Positions 33,875 through 45,340 of a stretch of DNA of 64,000 nt are shown here, piece after piece. The stretch lies in contig UESW01004256.1 in assembly GCA_900491605.1 (NCBI GenBank), positions 62,001 through 126,000 on the forward strand, in the 5' to 3' direction. The notes under the pieces are model-generated. The model worked only from the letters and a program-made list of their open reading frames with translations, did no database searches and had not been told where the DNA came from. The DNA is from Calamus simplicifolius (Eukaryota > Streptophyta > Magnoliopsida > Arecales > Arecaceae). Position numbers and translations under genes: made by a program. Each line of letters begins with the position of its first letter. Within the stretch, counting starts at the first letter, position 1.

Positions 33875-36800
33875 TCATCTTGCAGGAGTGTCTTGTGTCC
33901 AAAAGATCAAAATACAAGTGGTATCTTGATGGTGGCTGCTCAAGGCACATGACGGGTGACAAGGATCAATTCATCACCCTTAAAAATAAGAGAGGAGTTG
34001 TTACATTTGGAGACAATGGTAAAGGCCAAATTATGAGATTTGGTAAAATTCAAATAACTCCCTTCACTTTTATAGAAAATATTTTATATGTAGATGGTTT
34101 AAAATATAATTTGATTAGCATTAGCCAATTGTGTGATAAAGGTTTCAAATTCCATTTGAAGCTTCTATCTACACTGTTTCTAATCCCATTAACAATAGCA
34201 TTATATTTACTGGAAATAGAAATGACAATGTATACTTAATTGATTTAGACAATTTGTCTACTAGTAATCATTTCTTAGTTGCTGATAATGCTAATATTAA
34301 TGAGATTGGATGGCTATAGCATCGTAGATTTGGTCATGCAAACATACACTTGATTTTAAAATTAATTAGAATGGATTTAGTTAAAGGACTTCCAAAGTTA
34401 GATTTTGAAAATAACAGAATTTGTGATGCATGTCAATTTGAAAAATAAACTAGAAACTCTTTCAAATCTAAAAATATTGTTTCCACTTCTAGGCCACTAG
34501 AGCTACTTCACATGGACCTTTTTGAACCTACTAGAACCACTAGTCTAGGAGGAAAGAAATATGGTCTTGTGATAGTAGATGATTATTCTAGATTCACTTG
34601 GGTATTATTTTTGGCTCACAAGGATGAGACTTTCTTGATATTTCTGAAATTCTTCAAGAAAGTCACTAATGAAAAATAACACCATATTGTCTCTTAGAAG
34701 TGATCATGGCACAGAATTTAAAAATTATTTATTTAAAAATTTCTGCATTGAACATGTTATTCATCATAATTTTTTGCATCTAGAACACCTCAACAAAACG
34801 GAGTTGTAGAAAGAAAGAATAGAACTTTAGAGGACATGGCCGTACCATGCTATGTGAAAGTAACATTCCAAAATACTTTTGGGCGGAAGCTATAAACACG
34901 GCATGTTACATCCTTAATAGAGCTCTAATTAGGCCAATTCTTAAGAAAACTCCTTATGAACTATGGCATGATAGGAAACCTAACATTAGTTATTTTCATG
35001 CATTTGATTGTAAATTTCATTCATAATAATGGTAAGGACAACTTAGGAAAATTTGATGCAAAATCTGATGAAGGCATATTCTTAGGATATTCAATAACTA
35101 GTAAAGCCTATAGAATATTTAACAAGAAATCATTAATTGTAGAATAATCTATTCATGTAGTCTTTGATGAGTCTTTAGCATCAAGTTCAGAAAAGGTTGA
35201 TGATGAGGAGATACAAATTTGCTAGAAAGAGATATTGAAAAATTAAATATAGATGTATCTTCAGATTATGAACAAGAAGCTAAAGATGATGATTCACCTA
35301 GGGTTGATGTTATTGATACTAATCATAATGAGGTAGATCTTCCTAGAGATTGGAGATATGCTTATGGTCATCCTAAGGAATTGATTATAGGTGATCCATC
35401 TCAAAGTGTAAGAACTAGATCATCAATGAGAAATATCAATAATCATCTTGCATTTGTATCTCAAATTGAACCTAAAACTATTGAAGAAGCTGAAAAAGAT
35501 AGTAATTGGATGCTGGCTATGTAAGAAGAATTAAACCAATTTACTAGGAATAATGTATGGTCCTTAGTTGATAGACCTAAAGGTCATTCAGTTATAGGAT
35601 CTAAATGGGTATTTAGGAATAAATTAGATGAAAATAGCATAGTAATAAGAAATAAAGCTAGATTAGTTGCAAAGGGATATAATCAAGAAGAATGAATAGA
35701 TTTTGATGAAACTTTTCCACCTGTAGCTAGATTAGAAGCAATTAGACTATTACTTGCATTTGCATGTCATATGAATATCAATTTATTTTAAATGGATGTT
35801 AAAAATGCTTTTTTAAATGGTTTTATAAATGAGGAAGTTTATGTAGAATAACCACCTAGTTTTGAAGATCAAGAATTTGCAAACCATGTTTTTAAATTAC
35901 ACAAAGCACTATATGGTTTAAAATAAGCACCTAGAGCTTGGTATGATAGGTTAAGTAAATTTCTAATTGAAAATAATTTTTTTAGAGAAATGTTGATAAA
36001 ACCTTATTTTTAAAAAGAAAAGACAAAGACTTATTAGTAGTACAAATATATGTAGATGATATTGTATTCGGTATTGCTAACAATCTTTTGTGTCAAGAAT
36101 TTGTTAAGTTAATGCAGGGTGAATTCGAAATGAGCATGATGGGAGAACTCAATTTCTTCCTAGGACTACAAATCAAACAAAGAAAAGAGAGATTTTCATC
36201 AACCAAACTAAGTACACGAAGGAAATTCTCAAGAAGTTTGGAATGGAATCAATCAAACCCCTTGGAACACCCATGAGTCCTTCATGCAAATTGGATAAAG
36301 ATGAAGATGGTAAAAAGTTGATCAAAAGTATTATAGAGGTATGATAGGATCTCTACTTTATTTAACTGCAAGTAGACCTGATATCATGTTTGCTATTTGT
36401 CTATGTGCTAGATTTTAATTTGAACCTAAAGAATCTCATTTAATTGATGTAAAAAGAATACTAAGATATCTAAGTAGAACTAAAAATGTAAGATTATGGT
36501 ATTCTAGAGACTTAACATTAAATTTGATTGCTTATTCTGATTCTGATTATGCTGGTTGTAAATTAGATAGAAAGAGTACAAGTGGTGCGTGTTAATTTTT
36601 AGGAAGTAACTTAATCTCTTGGTTTAGCAAAAAGAAAATTCGGTTGCATTATCTACTACTGAAGCTGAATATGTTGCAGCTGAAGTTGTTGTGCTCAAAT
36701 CCTTTGGATTAAGCGACAACTTGAAGATTATGGCATAACACTTGGTAAAACTCCTATTAAATGTGATAATACAAGTGCAATAAACTTAACTAAAAATCCT

Positions 36801-36989
36801 ATACAACATTCAAGAACTAAACATATTGAAATTAGATATCACTTTATTAGAGAACATGTAGCTAGTGGTGATATTTGTCTTGATTATTTGTACTGAAGAA
36901 CAATTAGCTGACATATTTACAAAATCCTTGAGTGAAGAAAGATTTTGTTATTTAGAGGATAGTTAGGAATTTGCGACCCTTTGGAATGA
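33871..36989 (+). pseudogene. Pol of Sirevirus B, heavily decayed
   Basis: The protease reads WYLDGGCSRHMTGD, with the catalytic DSG changed to DGG. Integrase, RT and RNase H follow in copia order and remain readable in patches, for example LERDIEKLNIDVSSD (35219 on) and MMGELNFFLGLQIKQ near 36138. There are many stops: TAG at 34317 (Trp codon in C) and TAA at 34446, 35789, 35849, 35924, 36416 and 36593, all Gln codons in A or C. There are also numerous one-base indels. The stop position is 36987-36989. The density of nonsense changes is far above that in its gag and ORF3. Confidence 0.9.
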
Positions 36990-37180
36990 TTTTGAAACCC
37001 CTAAGGAATGATTATCTAGAATTCAATCAATTTCTTGAAATTTCTCTCATGATTTTAAGGACAATTTATCTAGACATTTGAACAATTTGATTCTCTATAT
37101 TCCAAAAATTTTATCCAAAATTTATTGATTTTAGTTTGACAAGTTTCGGATGTTTGAAATTTTTTCTGAAACTGTCAGTG

Positions 37181-37377
37181 GAGTCGACACCTCAATTCAT
37201 GGAGTCAACACCTTGTCTATGTCGCTCTCGTCTAAGACCTTAGAGCCGACACCTGCCTTAGCGGAGCCAACTCCAGTTCGAGCGCTGACTGTGTTAGCGA
37301 CCTGGAGCCGATACCTTGCTTTGCGGGAGTCGACTCCAAGTAGTCCCAAGTTATCTATTTAGGGCAGAGCCGACTCC
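37181..37377 (+). promoter_or_regulatory. Seven-copy phased array before ORF3, Sirevirus B
   Basis: Starts are 37181, 37202, 37243, 37264, 37305, 37327 and 37367; spacings 21, 41, 21, 41, 22 and 40 bp. The first copy lies 192 bp after the pol stop and the last ends 94 bp before the ORF3 ATG. The TATA-like tctattta is at 37354-37361. A further degenerate copy (aatcgactcc) is near 37390. Confidence 0.75.
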
Positions 37378-37471
37378 TTTTTTCATTTCAATCGACTCCA
37401 AACTTTCCCAAACTCTCTCAAACTTTTTTCAAAACCCCAAATCTCTTAAATTAGCCTCTCCATAGCACTCA

Positions 37472-38875
37472 ATGGCACCCAAGCGCAGAGGATCGTTGTT
37501 TGGAGGAAGAGTAACGACGGGGAAACATACGACAAGGCGTCCGACGCGTGAACCCTCTCCGGAATCATCCTCCAGCTCAACCGCATCTACTCCCAGTGCC
37601 ATTCCTAGCCCATCCTCACCACAAGTTGATACCCTAGCCGGCCGAATCATTACCATGGGAAGAAAGGTTGATTTTGAATTTTTTGAAGCTAAGGGTTTTG
37701 CTATTGGAAGACAAATCAAAGAACTCGGTTGGGATAAGGTATGTTCCTTAGATGTACCCACTTATCCAGCTCTAGTTAAGGAATTTTACTTCAATTTGTC
37801 AAGAGGAGATGGAGGATTAGTTAGTATGGTTAGAGGAAAAAGAATTCATCTCACATCCAAAATTTTGGGAAATCTTTTGGAAATCTCTGTTGTAGGATTG
37901 ATTGCAAATAGCCATAGTGATAGAGCAGGAGCATTGTCAAGGATGTTGGGTAGAGACTTCACTGAGTTTGAGGAAGTTAGAGTAAATCAGTTGCCTCTTA
38001 AGCTTAGACTGTTACATAATATATGTGGTAGGATCTTATTTCCTAAAACTGGTAGGTTTGAGTATGTCTCAGAGCGAGACATAGTGATTATGGACAGTAT
38101 TTTGATGGGCCAACCAATCAATCTAGCAGGAATGATGATATGGTATATGGCTAAGGCCGGGGGCAGGAGGAGATCGACCTTGCCTTATGGAATGGTCCTG
38201 ACCATGGCATTCAAAAGTCAAGGAGTTGTTATTTCTGAGAATGAGCCATTGAAAAACCTAAGGCACACTGATTATTACAGCTTGGCTACAGTGCATAGAA
38301 TGGGGTTTGTGAAAGTGGATGGTAGATGGGAAAGAAAAGGTCATCTGGATGAGAGAGCAGCTGACTTTAGGGCCACTGCACCATCTGAGGCAGGTCCATC
38401 AGTAAGGCATCCATTACCAGAGCCTAACAGATCATCACCACCATCGACACCTACTCCAGTTCCTGCACCTGTGCCATTGCCTGTTCCTTCTGCTGGTTTT
38501 TCTGATATTTAGTTAGAGCAACTTAAAAGTTTATTGTGTACTCAAAAGGAAGAGATAAAGACTGAGTTAGATAGCAGATTTATGAACTTGAGAGAGACTC
38601 TCTATTCCTTGGATGATAGAATCAGCAAGATTGAGTCCACTCTTGGTTCTTCTTCAGAATCTTTGAAGACTGATCTCATGCACATTTTTGAGGAACTTAA
38701 AGAGATTGAAGGAGATTCAGAGACTTATTCCAAATGCAATGCAGAGCTTCAAGACAAAATTGTTACTGCATGTGGATTTGTTGATAGAAGACTAAAGGAA
38801 TTTGTCAGAACTCAAAGTGAAGGAATGAGAAAAATTATAGAAGAATTGCAAAGACTTCAAATAACTCATTTGTGA
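37472..38875 (+). pseudogene. ORF3 of Sirevirus B, one in-frame stop
   Basis: The longest ORF3 in the window. It runs in one frame from ATG 37472 to the stop at 38873-38875, 466 sense codons with a single internal TAG at 38510-38512. Order: MAPKRRGSLFGG basic start, Ser/Thr/Pro-rich segment, central block with LGWDKVCSLDVPTYPALVKE, MVRGKRIHLTSKILGNLLEI, RMLGRDFTEFEEV and LRLLHNICGRILFPKTGRFE, a Pro-rich linker (SSPPSTPTPVPAPVPLPVPS) and a coiled-coil C-terminus. There are no membrane segments. The central block resembles the putative plant transposon protein domain. Its preservation contrasts sharply with pol. Confidence 0.8.
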
Positions 38876-39122
38876 TTATGTTGTAATGAAGTTCTTTTGA
38901 TGTTATTAAAAGATGATGTTTAATTTAGTATGTTTTGATATTTTGATGATGTAATGAAGTTTAATGAAGTTGGATATAATGAAAGTCTTTTTGTAATGTA
39001 ATGTTTACTTTTTATTAAATGTAATGTTGTGAATGAATTACTTGAATTTTTGCAATTTGATTGTTCCTTTGAGAAAGATTAATTTGAACTTGAATTTTTT
39101 CTAAAACCTTTTTGTTGATTAC

Positions 39123-39432
39123 AAAAAAGGGGGAGAGAAGATTGTATATGCAAGCTTAAGTAATAGGTATCAAGCAAGCTTAAGGAATTGGTATCAAATA
39201 ATTTCGATGAAATAAGTTTAATTGGTATCAAGCATCAAATGTAATTTGATATGATCATATGAGTTTAATAGTAAAGGAAGAGAAGATGTTAAATTGAGTA
39301 TCATAGGGGGAGCTACCTCATTCAGGGGGAGCTCAACTATGAGAACTTAAAACTTGTGAAATTTGATTTGAGACTCCTATTGATTAATCATGCATATACT
39401 CGATATTTTTGTCATCATCAAAAAGGAGGAGA
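39123..39432 (+). promoter_or_regulatory. Repeated polypurine tracts of Sirevirus B
   Basis: aaaaaagggggagag (39123-39137), taggggga and caggggga (about 39304-39311 and 39323-39330), and the mutated LTR-adjacent aaaaaggaggaga (39420-39432). The 39000-39120 stretch is AT-rich and non-coding. Confidence 0.78.
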
Positions 39433-39433
39433 T

Positions 39434-40998
39434 TATTGACCCAAGTATTGATTTTGATGATTAACAAAAGACATGAGTATATTCATTATGTTTCTGATAA
39501 ATTTACGAAGTATTTCAGGCATTAAAAATGTTTAGTCAGTCAAAAGGTATAAGGAAATAAGTTTTGAATCAAAATTGAAAGTTCAGAACTTAGAGTCGAC
39601 ACCCAAACAGTCAGGAGCTGACCCCATGGCGTATCAGAACTTTTCTGGAATTTTGGCATGGTCCGGAGTTGACACCTACAGTTTTGGAGTCGACTCCAAC
39701 CTGAGATACAGAGAAGTGGTTTCTGCTTCAGTTTTCGGAGCCGACATCTGAAGTTCGGAGCCGACACCTAAAAGTTGCGGAGCCGACACCTAAGTTTCTG
39801 GAGCCGACTCTAACCTGAGAACAGAGAACATGTTTTTTGGACAAAGTTAGAGTCGACACCTTGGAATTTCGGAGCCGACTCCTGATAGCGCCGAGCCGAC
39901 ACTTAACTTTTTCAGAGCCGACTCCTCAACGAACTTCTTATTACTATTTTTGGACACCCCAATTCGGAGCTAACACCTAAAAAGTTGGAGCCGACTCCAA
40001 CCTGTCAGGAATGGATTTTTCAAATGTCATAACAGACTCCAACGATAATATTTTTCCACCTAATCTCTAACGGCTATTTTTCTTTGTGTGTAGAAGCAAT
40101 CCAACTACTCTGCAACGGCTATTTTTTTCACCTAATATTGGATTAAGGGATCTATAAAAGGGAAAACCATCCGTTTGAAAAGAAAAAAAATATAAAAAAG
40201 AAAAGGAAATATTTTGTGAAAAATCCAAAAATATTGAGAGAGAAATCAAAAGAAAAGACTCAGAGCTTACATCAACCAATCCAAGAGAGTCCGAAAGAGA
40301 AATCCAAAGCATTCAAGTTTAAAATCGGAGGATTTTCAAGTGAAGAAAAAGAAAGCAAAAGCCCCAAAATCCTCAACTTCTCAACTGTGATTTTCTGTAA
40401 AGAATCTGAGCTGAAGCCTGATTCAATCTTTCAAAGGAGAAGAGTAAGAAGAAAAGAAGAAAAGTTCAAACCAAATTCGCTTCAAACAGGCTTTTCTTAC
40501 CCTTATTCATTTAATTGCATATTTGCTCACTTAAGGAGCTGTCTTGTATTGTAAACTCTATTTTTCATTGTTGTTGGCTAATTCAATCAGGGGATTGAAT
40601 TAGTGAAGGTAGTATACCTCGGGACAAGCTAAGGATAGCTTGTGGTTGGGTTTTGTGCTGGTGAACCCAAAAAAACCGGCTGGGTTCGTTGTGACCCCGG
40701 AAAAATAACAAGTTTGAGTTGTGAGCTTGTAAAACAACTTGACTGTAATCAAGTGGATTATAGTGTGGACCCAAGTGCTGCTTGGGAGTAGACATAGGTG
40801 TCGGATACACCGAACCACTATAAAATCTTTGTGTTTGCCGTGCTTTGTCTCTTTCTCTCTATCTCATTTATTTGTACTTAGCATTTATCTATACATTGCA
40901 CTTAAGCACTTTCATATCAGAGCACTTAGTTTTAAAGAGCTAAATTTTTTAAAAGAACCCAATTCACCCCCCGTCTTGGGTTGCCATCTGGGCCAACA
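39434..40998 (+). repeat. 3' LTR of Sirevirus B
   Basis: 1565 bp. The first bases are TATTGACCC in place of TGTTGACCC. The array lies at 39593-39998. It ends GGCCAACA and is followed by agccc (40999-41003). Confidence 0.93.
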
Positions 40999-41103
40999 AG
41001 CCCTTGCTCCCCTGCGTCCTCTTCGCTTTTTGAGTCTTGAGCCCTTGCTCCTGTCCCCTTGGTCTTCAGGTTAGTTTCTTCCACATTTTTGTTCTTTCCT
41101 CTC

Positions 41104-43409
41104 ATGGATTCTGACCTTCGTAGAAAAGGTAAAGCCCCCATGGTTGAACCCTCTAGGGAGGAGATCCTTCAGGCATAGCGTCAGGCTCCTGGTGGTGTTT
41201 CCATCCATGACTGTTCGGCGACCACAGCCGGAGTGCCACCTAGGGCCTCTCCTTCGCCCCCTAGGGCTTTTCCCCCTTCTAGGGCCTCTCCTCCACCTTC
41301 TAGGGTTCCTCTTCCGGCTGATTTCTTTAAGTTCGCAAGCCCGAAGGGGATAGAATCTACCATGACCACCCAGGATTTAAAGAACATTAGGGCACAGTAT
41401 GAGATACCCGCTAGCATCTGTACCTTCGCCCCTCATCCTGGTGACAAGGTGACCTCTAGCCAGTCTGGTGGAATCGCCTTGTACGAGGAGTTCTTTAGGA
41501 GCGGGTTTTGTCTTCCATTTCATCTCTTCTTTTTTAATTTTCTGGATATGTATGATCTTGTCCCGGTGCAACTAACTCCGAATTCCATTCGGATTGATGC
41601 GCCTTTTTAGTACTTTATCATTTCCATGGTCTTTCTGCCTGGATCTCCTTGTTTTGGGCCTTGTATAAACTCTGCAGTTCCAGTAAATCTGGGTGGTAGA
41701 GCTTAGCCTCCAGACCTAAGAGAGCCCTCAAGCTTGACCTTCCTTCCAAGATTAAGGGATGGAAATCCCGATTTTTCTTTGTCCATTTGGAAGGAGTGAA
41801 GATGGGCTGGGGCATCTCCGACACCAGCCCTAATAAAAATGCGACAGTGAACGAGGAGGACCGAGAGGCGTTCGACTCACTGCTGTCATCCATCATCCCC
41901 CCTTCGAGAGTTGTTATCAGAGGATAACCTCTATGAAGCCAGTGCAGTGTCGGTATCGTCAGCACCGGCGCTGGTGTTGCCGACACCAGTGCCCAGTGAG
42001 CGCCATATCTCTTAGTCACCTCATTTTTTTTTACCATCACTCTTTTGTTTCTCTATGCAGCAATGAAATTTTCTTTTGATTTTTTGGTGGCGGACCTCTA
42101 AAATAGGAAAGAGGTTGCTGGTAACAAGGTGAAGGCGACACCCAAAAAGCCTCACCGAGAAGAGCAGGGTGGGCCATCCCAACCCCCCACGGTTCCCTCC
42201 GCAGCTCTCGAGGCCACCTCGATGGAAGAGCCGAGGAGGGAGGATCCTCCTACCGCAGCATCAGTAATGGAAGCTTCTTCCGCTAAGGCTAGGCAGGGCC
42301 ATCTAGAGAAGAGCCTTCGGCCGCTGCCAAACCCGGAGGTGAGACTGCACCTGGAGTGAGGGTTGGGATGCCTCCGGTGGTGGATGTTGAAGAGGATGCC
42401 CCGCCGGCCACCCAGCTGATGTCGAAGGAAAGGGAGACACCTCTCACCAGCGAACCTCGGAGTCATCCTTCCCGAATGACAGCGATGAACCGAGGCCAGC
42501 TAGCGAAGACGATATTGAGGCACTCCAGTCTCCCGACCTTCCAAGCTGAGCTCCATCACCAACCAATCACCGGCATTTTTAATAGTCTCTTCACTATCGC
42601 CCTCCAGGTAAATTTGTCGTTTCCATCTCTTTTTCTTATTTAAGTACATGATGTAAGGACCTAGGGCCAAGCCCTAACTTGATTAGTCCATGCAAATGTC
42701 CAATGGCCTTTTCGTTCTTCGGGAGGCCTGTGCTGGGGCCGTCAATAGTTGTGGGCGCGTTCAGGATGAGTTGAATGCTGCCAAGGCCCGGGCCGATAGC
42801 CTGGCCAATGAATTGGCTGAGGCACGATCTCGAAAAGTGAAGGCGACTAGCAACCTCTGAATTGCCCAGGAGGGGAACATTTTTTTGAAGACCCAGGTAG
42901 AGGTCACCGAGAGTAGGGTTAGGATCGCCGAGGCTAAGCTTGTAGATGCCATGACAAGGCTTAGGCCAACCAAGGAGAGGCTGGAGGAAACTCTCCTCAA
43001 GTTGGATCACGCTGAGGAGAGGGCCGACAAGGCTGAGTCAGAGGCTCGGGCCACCGTGGAGAGACTGGCCATCGCGGAGGTGGATGCCCGAGTCTCCTAG
43101 GACGGGAAGGCTGCTGTAGAGGCATGGGCCCAAGGGGCCACGAAGAAGCTGACTGTCGCCAAGACTTGGGCTTTGGAGAGGGAGGCTGCTATCGAGGCCC
43201 GAGTTCGAGAAGCTGTAGAGAACCACAAAAGCTCCACAGATTTTGCTACAGAGTTCAGTGAGGCAGCTCTCAATACTTTTTCCTAGGGCTTTGAGAAGTG
43301 CAAAGAGAAAGTCTCCCGGGTCTTTAAAATAAGCGACCTCGAAGACCTTCAGCCCAAGGATGAAGAAGAGGGTCCGAAGGGTGGCGACACCAAGGTCCTT
43401 AGGACTTGA
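41104..43409 (+). pseudogene. Opposite-strand gene of T1 (gypsy-type transposon protein, coiled coil)
   Basis: Opens with MDSDLRRKGKAPMVEPS at 41104; a TAG follows at 41177. The next part (to about 41605) has SGGIALYEEFFRSGFCLPF and VPVQLTPNSIR, which match my recollection of the Transposase_28 (putative gypsy-type transposon) domain. After a frameshift it continues LYHFHGLSAWISLFWALYKL and IKGWKSRFFFVHLEGVKMGW to about 41935. Two likely introns follow: gtgagc...tatgcag (about 41996-42060) and a donor at CTCCAG/GTAAAT near 42606. The C-terminal half (42885-43409) is a long coiled coil ending GFEKCKEKVSRVFKISDLED. The stop lies inside the first tandem-repeat unit. Confidence 0.7.
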
Positions 43410-44040
43410 ACCGCCTCGGAGGTTTCTCACGCCGGTCCGAGGGTGTCTATGTCATAGGGCCACCGAGGTCCTTTTGAAAACTACCATGGGGGTTTCTTGT
43501 GCTGGCTTGGGAGTTTGACTAGGGACCACTGGGACCATAGCACTTGAACCGTCTCGATGATTTATCATGCCAGCCCGGGGGTGTCTATGATCGATGGGCT
43601 GCCGAGGTCCTTTTGAAAACTACCTTGGGGGTTTTTCGTGCCGGCCCGGAAGTTTGACTCGGGACCGTTGGACCATAGGACTTGAACCACCTCGGAGGTT
43701 TCTCGTGCCGGCCCGGGGGTGTCTATGATCGCGGGGCCGTCGAAGTCCTTTTGAAAACTACCATGGGGGTTTCTCGCACCGGTTCGAAAGTTTGACTTCA
43801 GACCACTGGAACCATAGGACTTGAACTGCCTTGGGGGTTTCTTGCACCGGTTCGGGAGTGTCTATGATTGTGGGGCCATCGAGGTCATTTTGAAAACTAT
43901 CACAAGGGTTTCTTGCACCGGCCCAGAAGTTTGACTCGGGACCACTGAGACCATAAGACTTGAACTGCCTCGGGGGTTTCTCGCGCCAGTCCAGGGGTGT
44001 CTATGATCGCGGGGCCATCGAGGTCCTTTTGAAATTTTCT
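43401..44040. repeat. 138-139-bp tandem repeat after T1 pol
   Basis: About 4.6 units. The marker aggacttgaac starts near 43401, 43539, 43677, 43816 and 43955. Each unit also contains gaggtccttttgaaaactac and ggtgtctatgat. The first unit includes the last codons and stop of the opposite-strand gene. Such repeats just after pol are known in Tat/Ogre elements and can seed satellites. Confidence 0.85.
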
Positions 44041-44086
44041 AATCTCAATAGAGAAATGGAATTGAAAGTTTTCTTATAATCGCTGG

Positions 44087-45328
44087 CTAAGTATACTCAC
44101 TATTGGTAGTATCGACGAAGGTTATCTGCATTCGAAGTACGTGGAATTGTCCATCCGTCGAGTTCTCAAGTCGATATGCCCCTTGACGAAGTGCTTTGAT
44201 GACTCGATAGGGCCCCTCCCAATTAGGAGATAGCTTTCCTCCTTCAGTTGACTTAGATACTTCGGCTTTTCTGAGGATTAGGTCCCCTGGGCGGAATGTT
44301 CTAGGATGGACTTGAGCGTTGTAATATCTTGCTGTTCGTTGGCGGAAGACTGCCATCCTGAGCCACGCTATGTCTTGCACTTCATCGATGAGATCGAGGT
44401 TGGCCCTCAGCCGATCGAAATTATCTTTTTCATTATATGATTCCACCCGGGGGCTGGGAAGACCAATCTCCATCGGGATGACCGCTTCAGATCTGAAGAT
44501 GAGGCTGAAAGGGGTCTCCCTTGTGAGGACTCTTGGAGTCATATGATACGCCCATAATACACTAGGGAGTTCCTCCACCCATTTGTCTTTGAACTCATCC
44601 AATCAGGTTCTAAGCCCCTAAAGGATGGTTCGATTCATAATTTTTGCTTCTCCATTGGTCTGTGGATGTTCGACAGAAGTGAATCAGTGGCAAATATCTA
44701 GTTTGGTGCAAAAGGCCTTGAATGCAGCATTATCGAACTGGCGATCATTATCGATGATGATAGTATGGGGAAGACCAAATCGGTAGACGATATATTTCTA
44801 GAAAAATATCTTTACCTTGCTCTCAGTGATTTTGGCTAGCGCCTCAACCTCAGCCCATTTGGTGAAGTAGTCGATGACGACAATTAAAAACCTCCGTTGA
44901 CCTGAAGCTAGAGGGAATGGTCCAAGGATGTCTATCCCCCACTGAGCGAAAGGCCACGGAGCAGAGAGTGAACTTAGCTGAGAGGCTGGCTATCATTCGA
45001 TATTGGAATATCGTTAGCAGCTATCACACCTCTGGACTAGCTCAGTAGCATCCTTCTGCATAGTAAGCCAATAATATCCCTGGCGAAGAGCCTTGTGCGC
45101 TAGTGATCTACCCTCCAGGTGGTTCCCACATATACTCTCATGAATCTCCCTGAGAATATAGTCGGCATCTGTAGGATCGATACATTTGAGGAGGGGATAA
45201 GAAAAAGACTTCTTGTATAATTGCCCATTCAGCAATACAAATTTAGGGGCCCTCCACTTGAGTAGCCTAGCTTCTATAGGGTCAGCAGGGAGAGTACCAT
45301 CAGTGAGGTAATGGATGTAAACATCCAT
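44087..45328 (-). pseudogene. Integrase of T1
   Basis: The N-terminal part (45014-45328) carries the zinc-binding region with KALRQGYYWLTMQKDATELV and RCDSC. The catalytic core between about 45000 and 44600 is interrupted by stops, though the strings for TDNGQF-type and DLSPSTSG-like regions are partly visible. The C-terminal part (44087-44602) is open: WVEELPSVLWAYHMTPRVLT, RSEAVIPMEIGLPSPRVESY and GKLSPNWEGPYRVIKAL. The product would insert element DNA but cannot be made from this copy. Confidence 0.85.
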
Positions 45329-45340
45329 CCATGTTGGCTT

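Larger units (their letters stand above)
20608..40998 (+). mobile_element. Sirevirus B, carrying nested Sirevirus C
   Basis: LTRs lie at 20608-22177 (1570 bp) and 39434-40998 (1565 bp), with target duplication AGCCC. Without the 9988-bp element C and its five-base duplication, B is about 10.4 kb. It has the gag, pol, spacer array, ORF3 and polypurine layout of A. Pol is heavily decayed, while much of gag and nearly all of ORF3 remain open. The 3' LTR begins TATTGACCC and the last polypurine tract is aaaaaggaggaga, both G-to-A changed. Confidence 0.94.
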
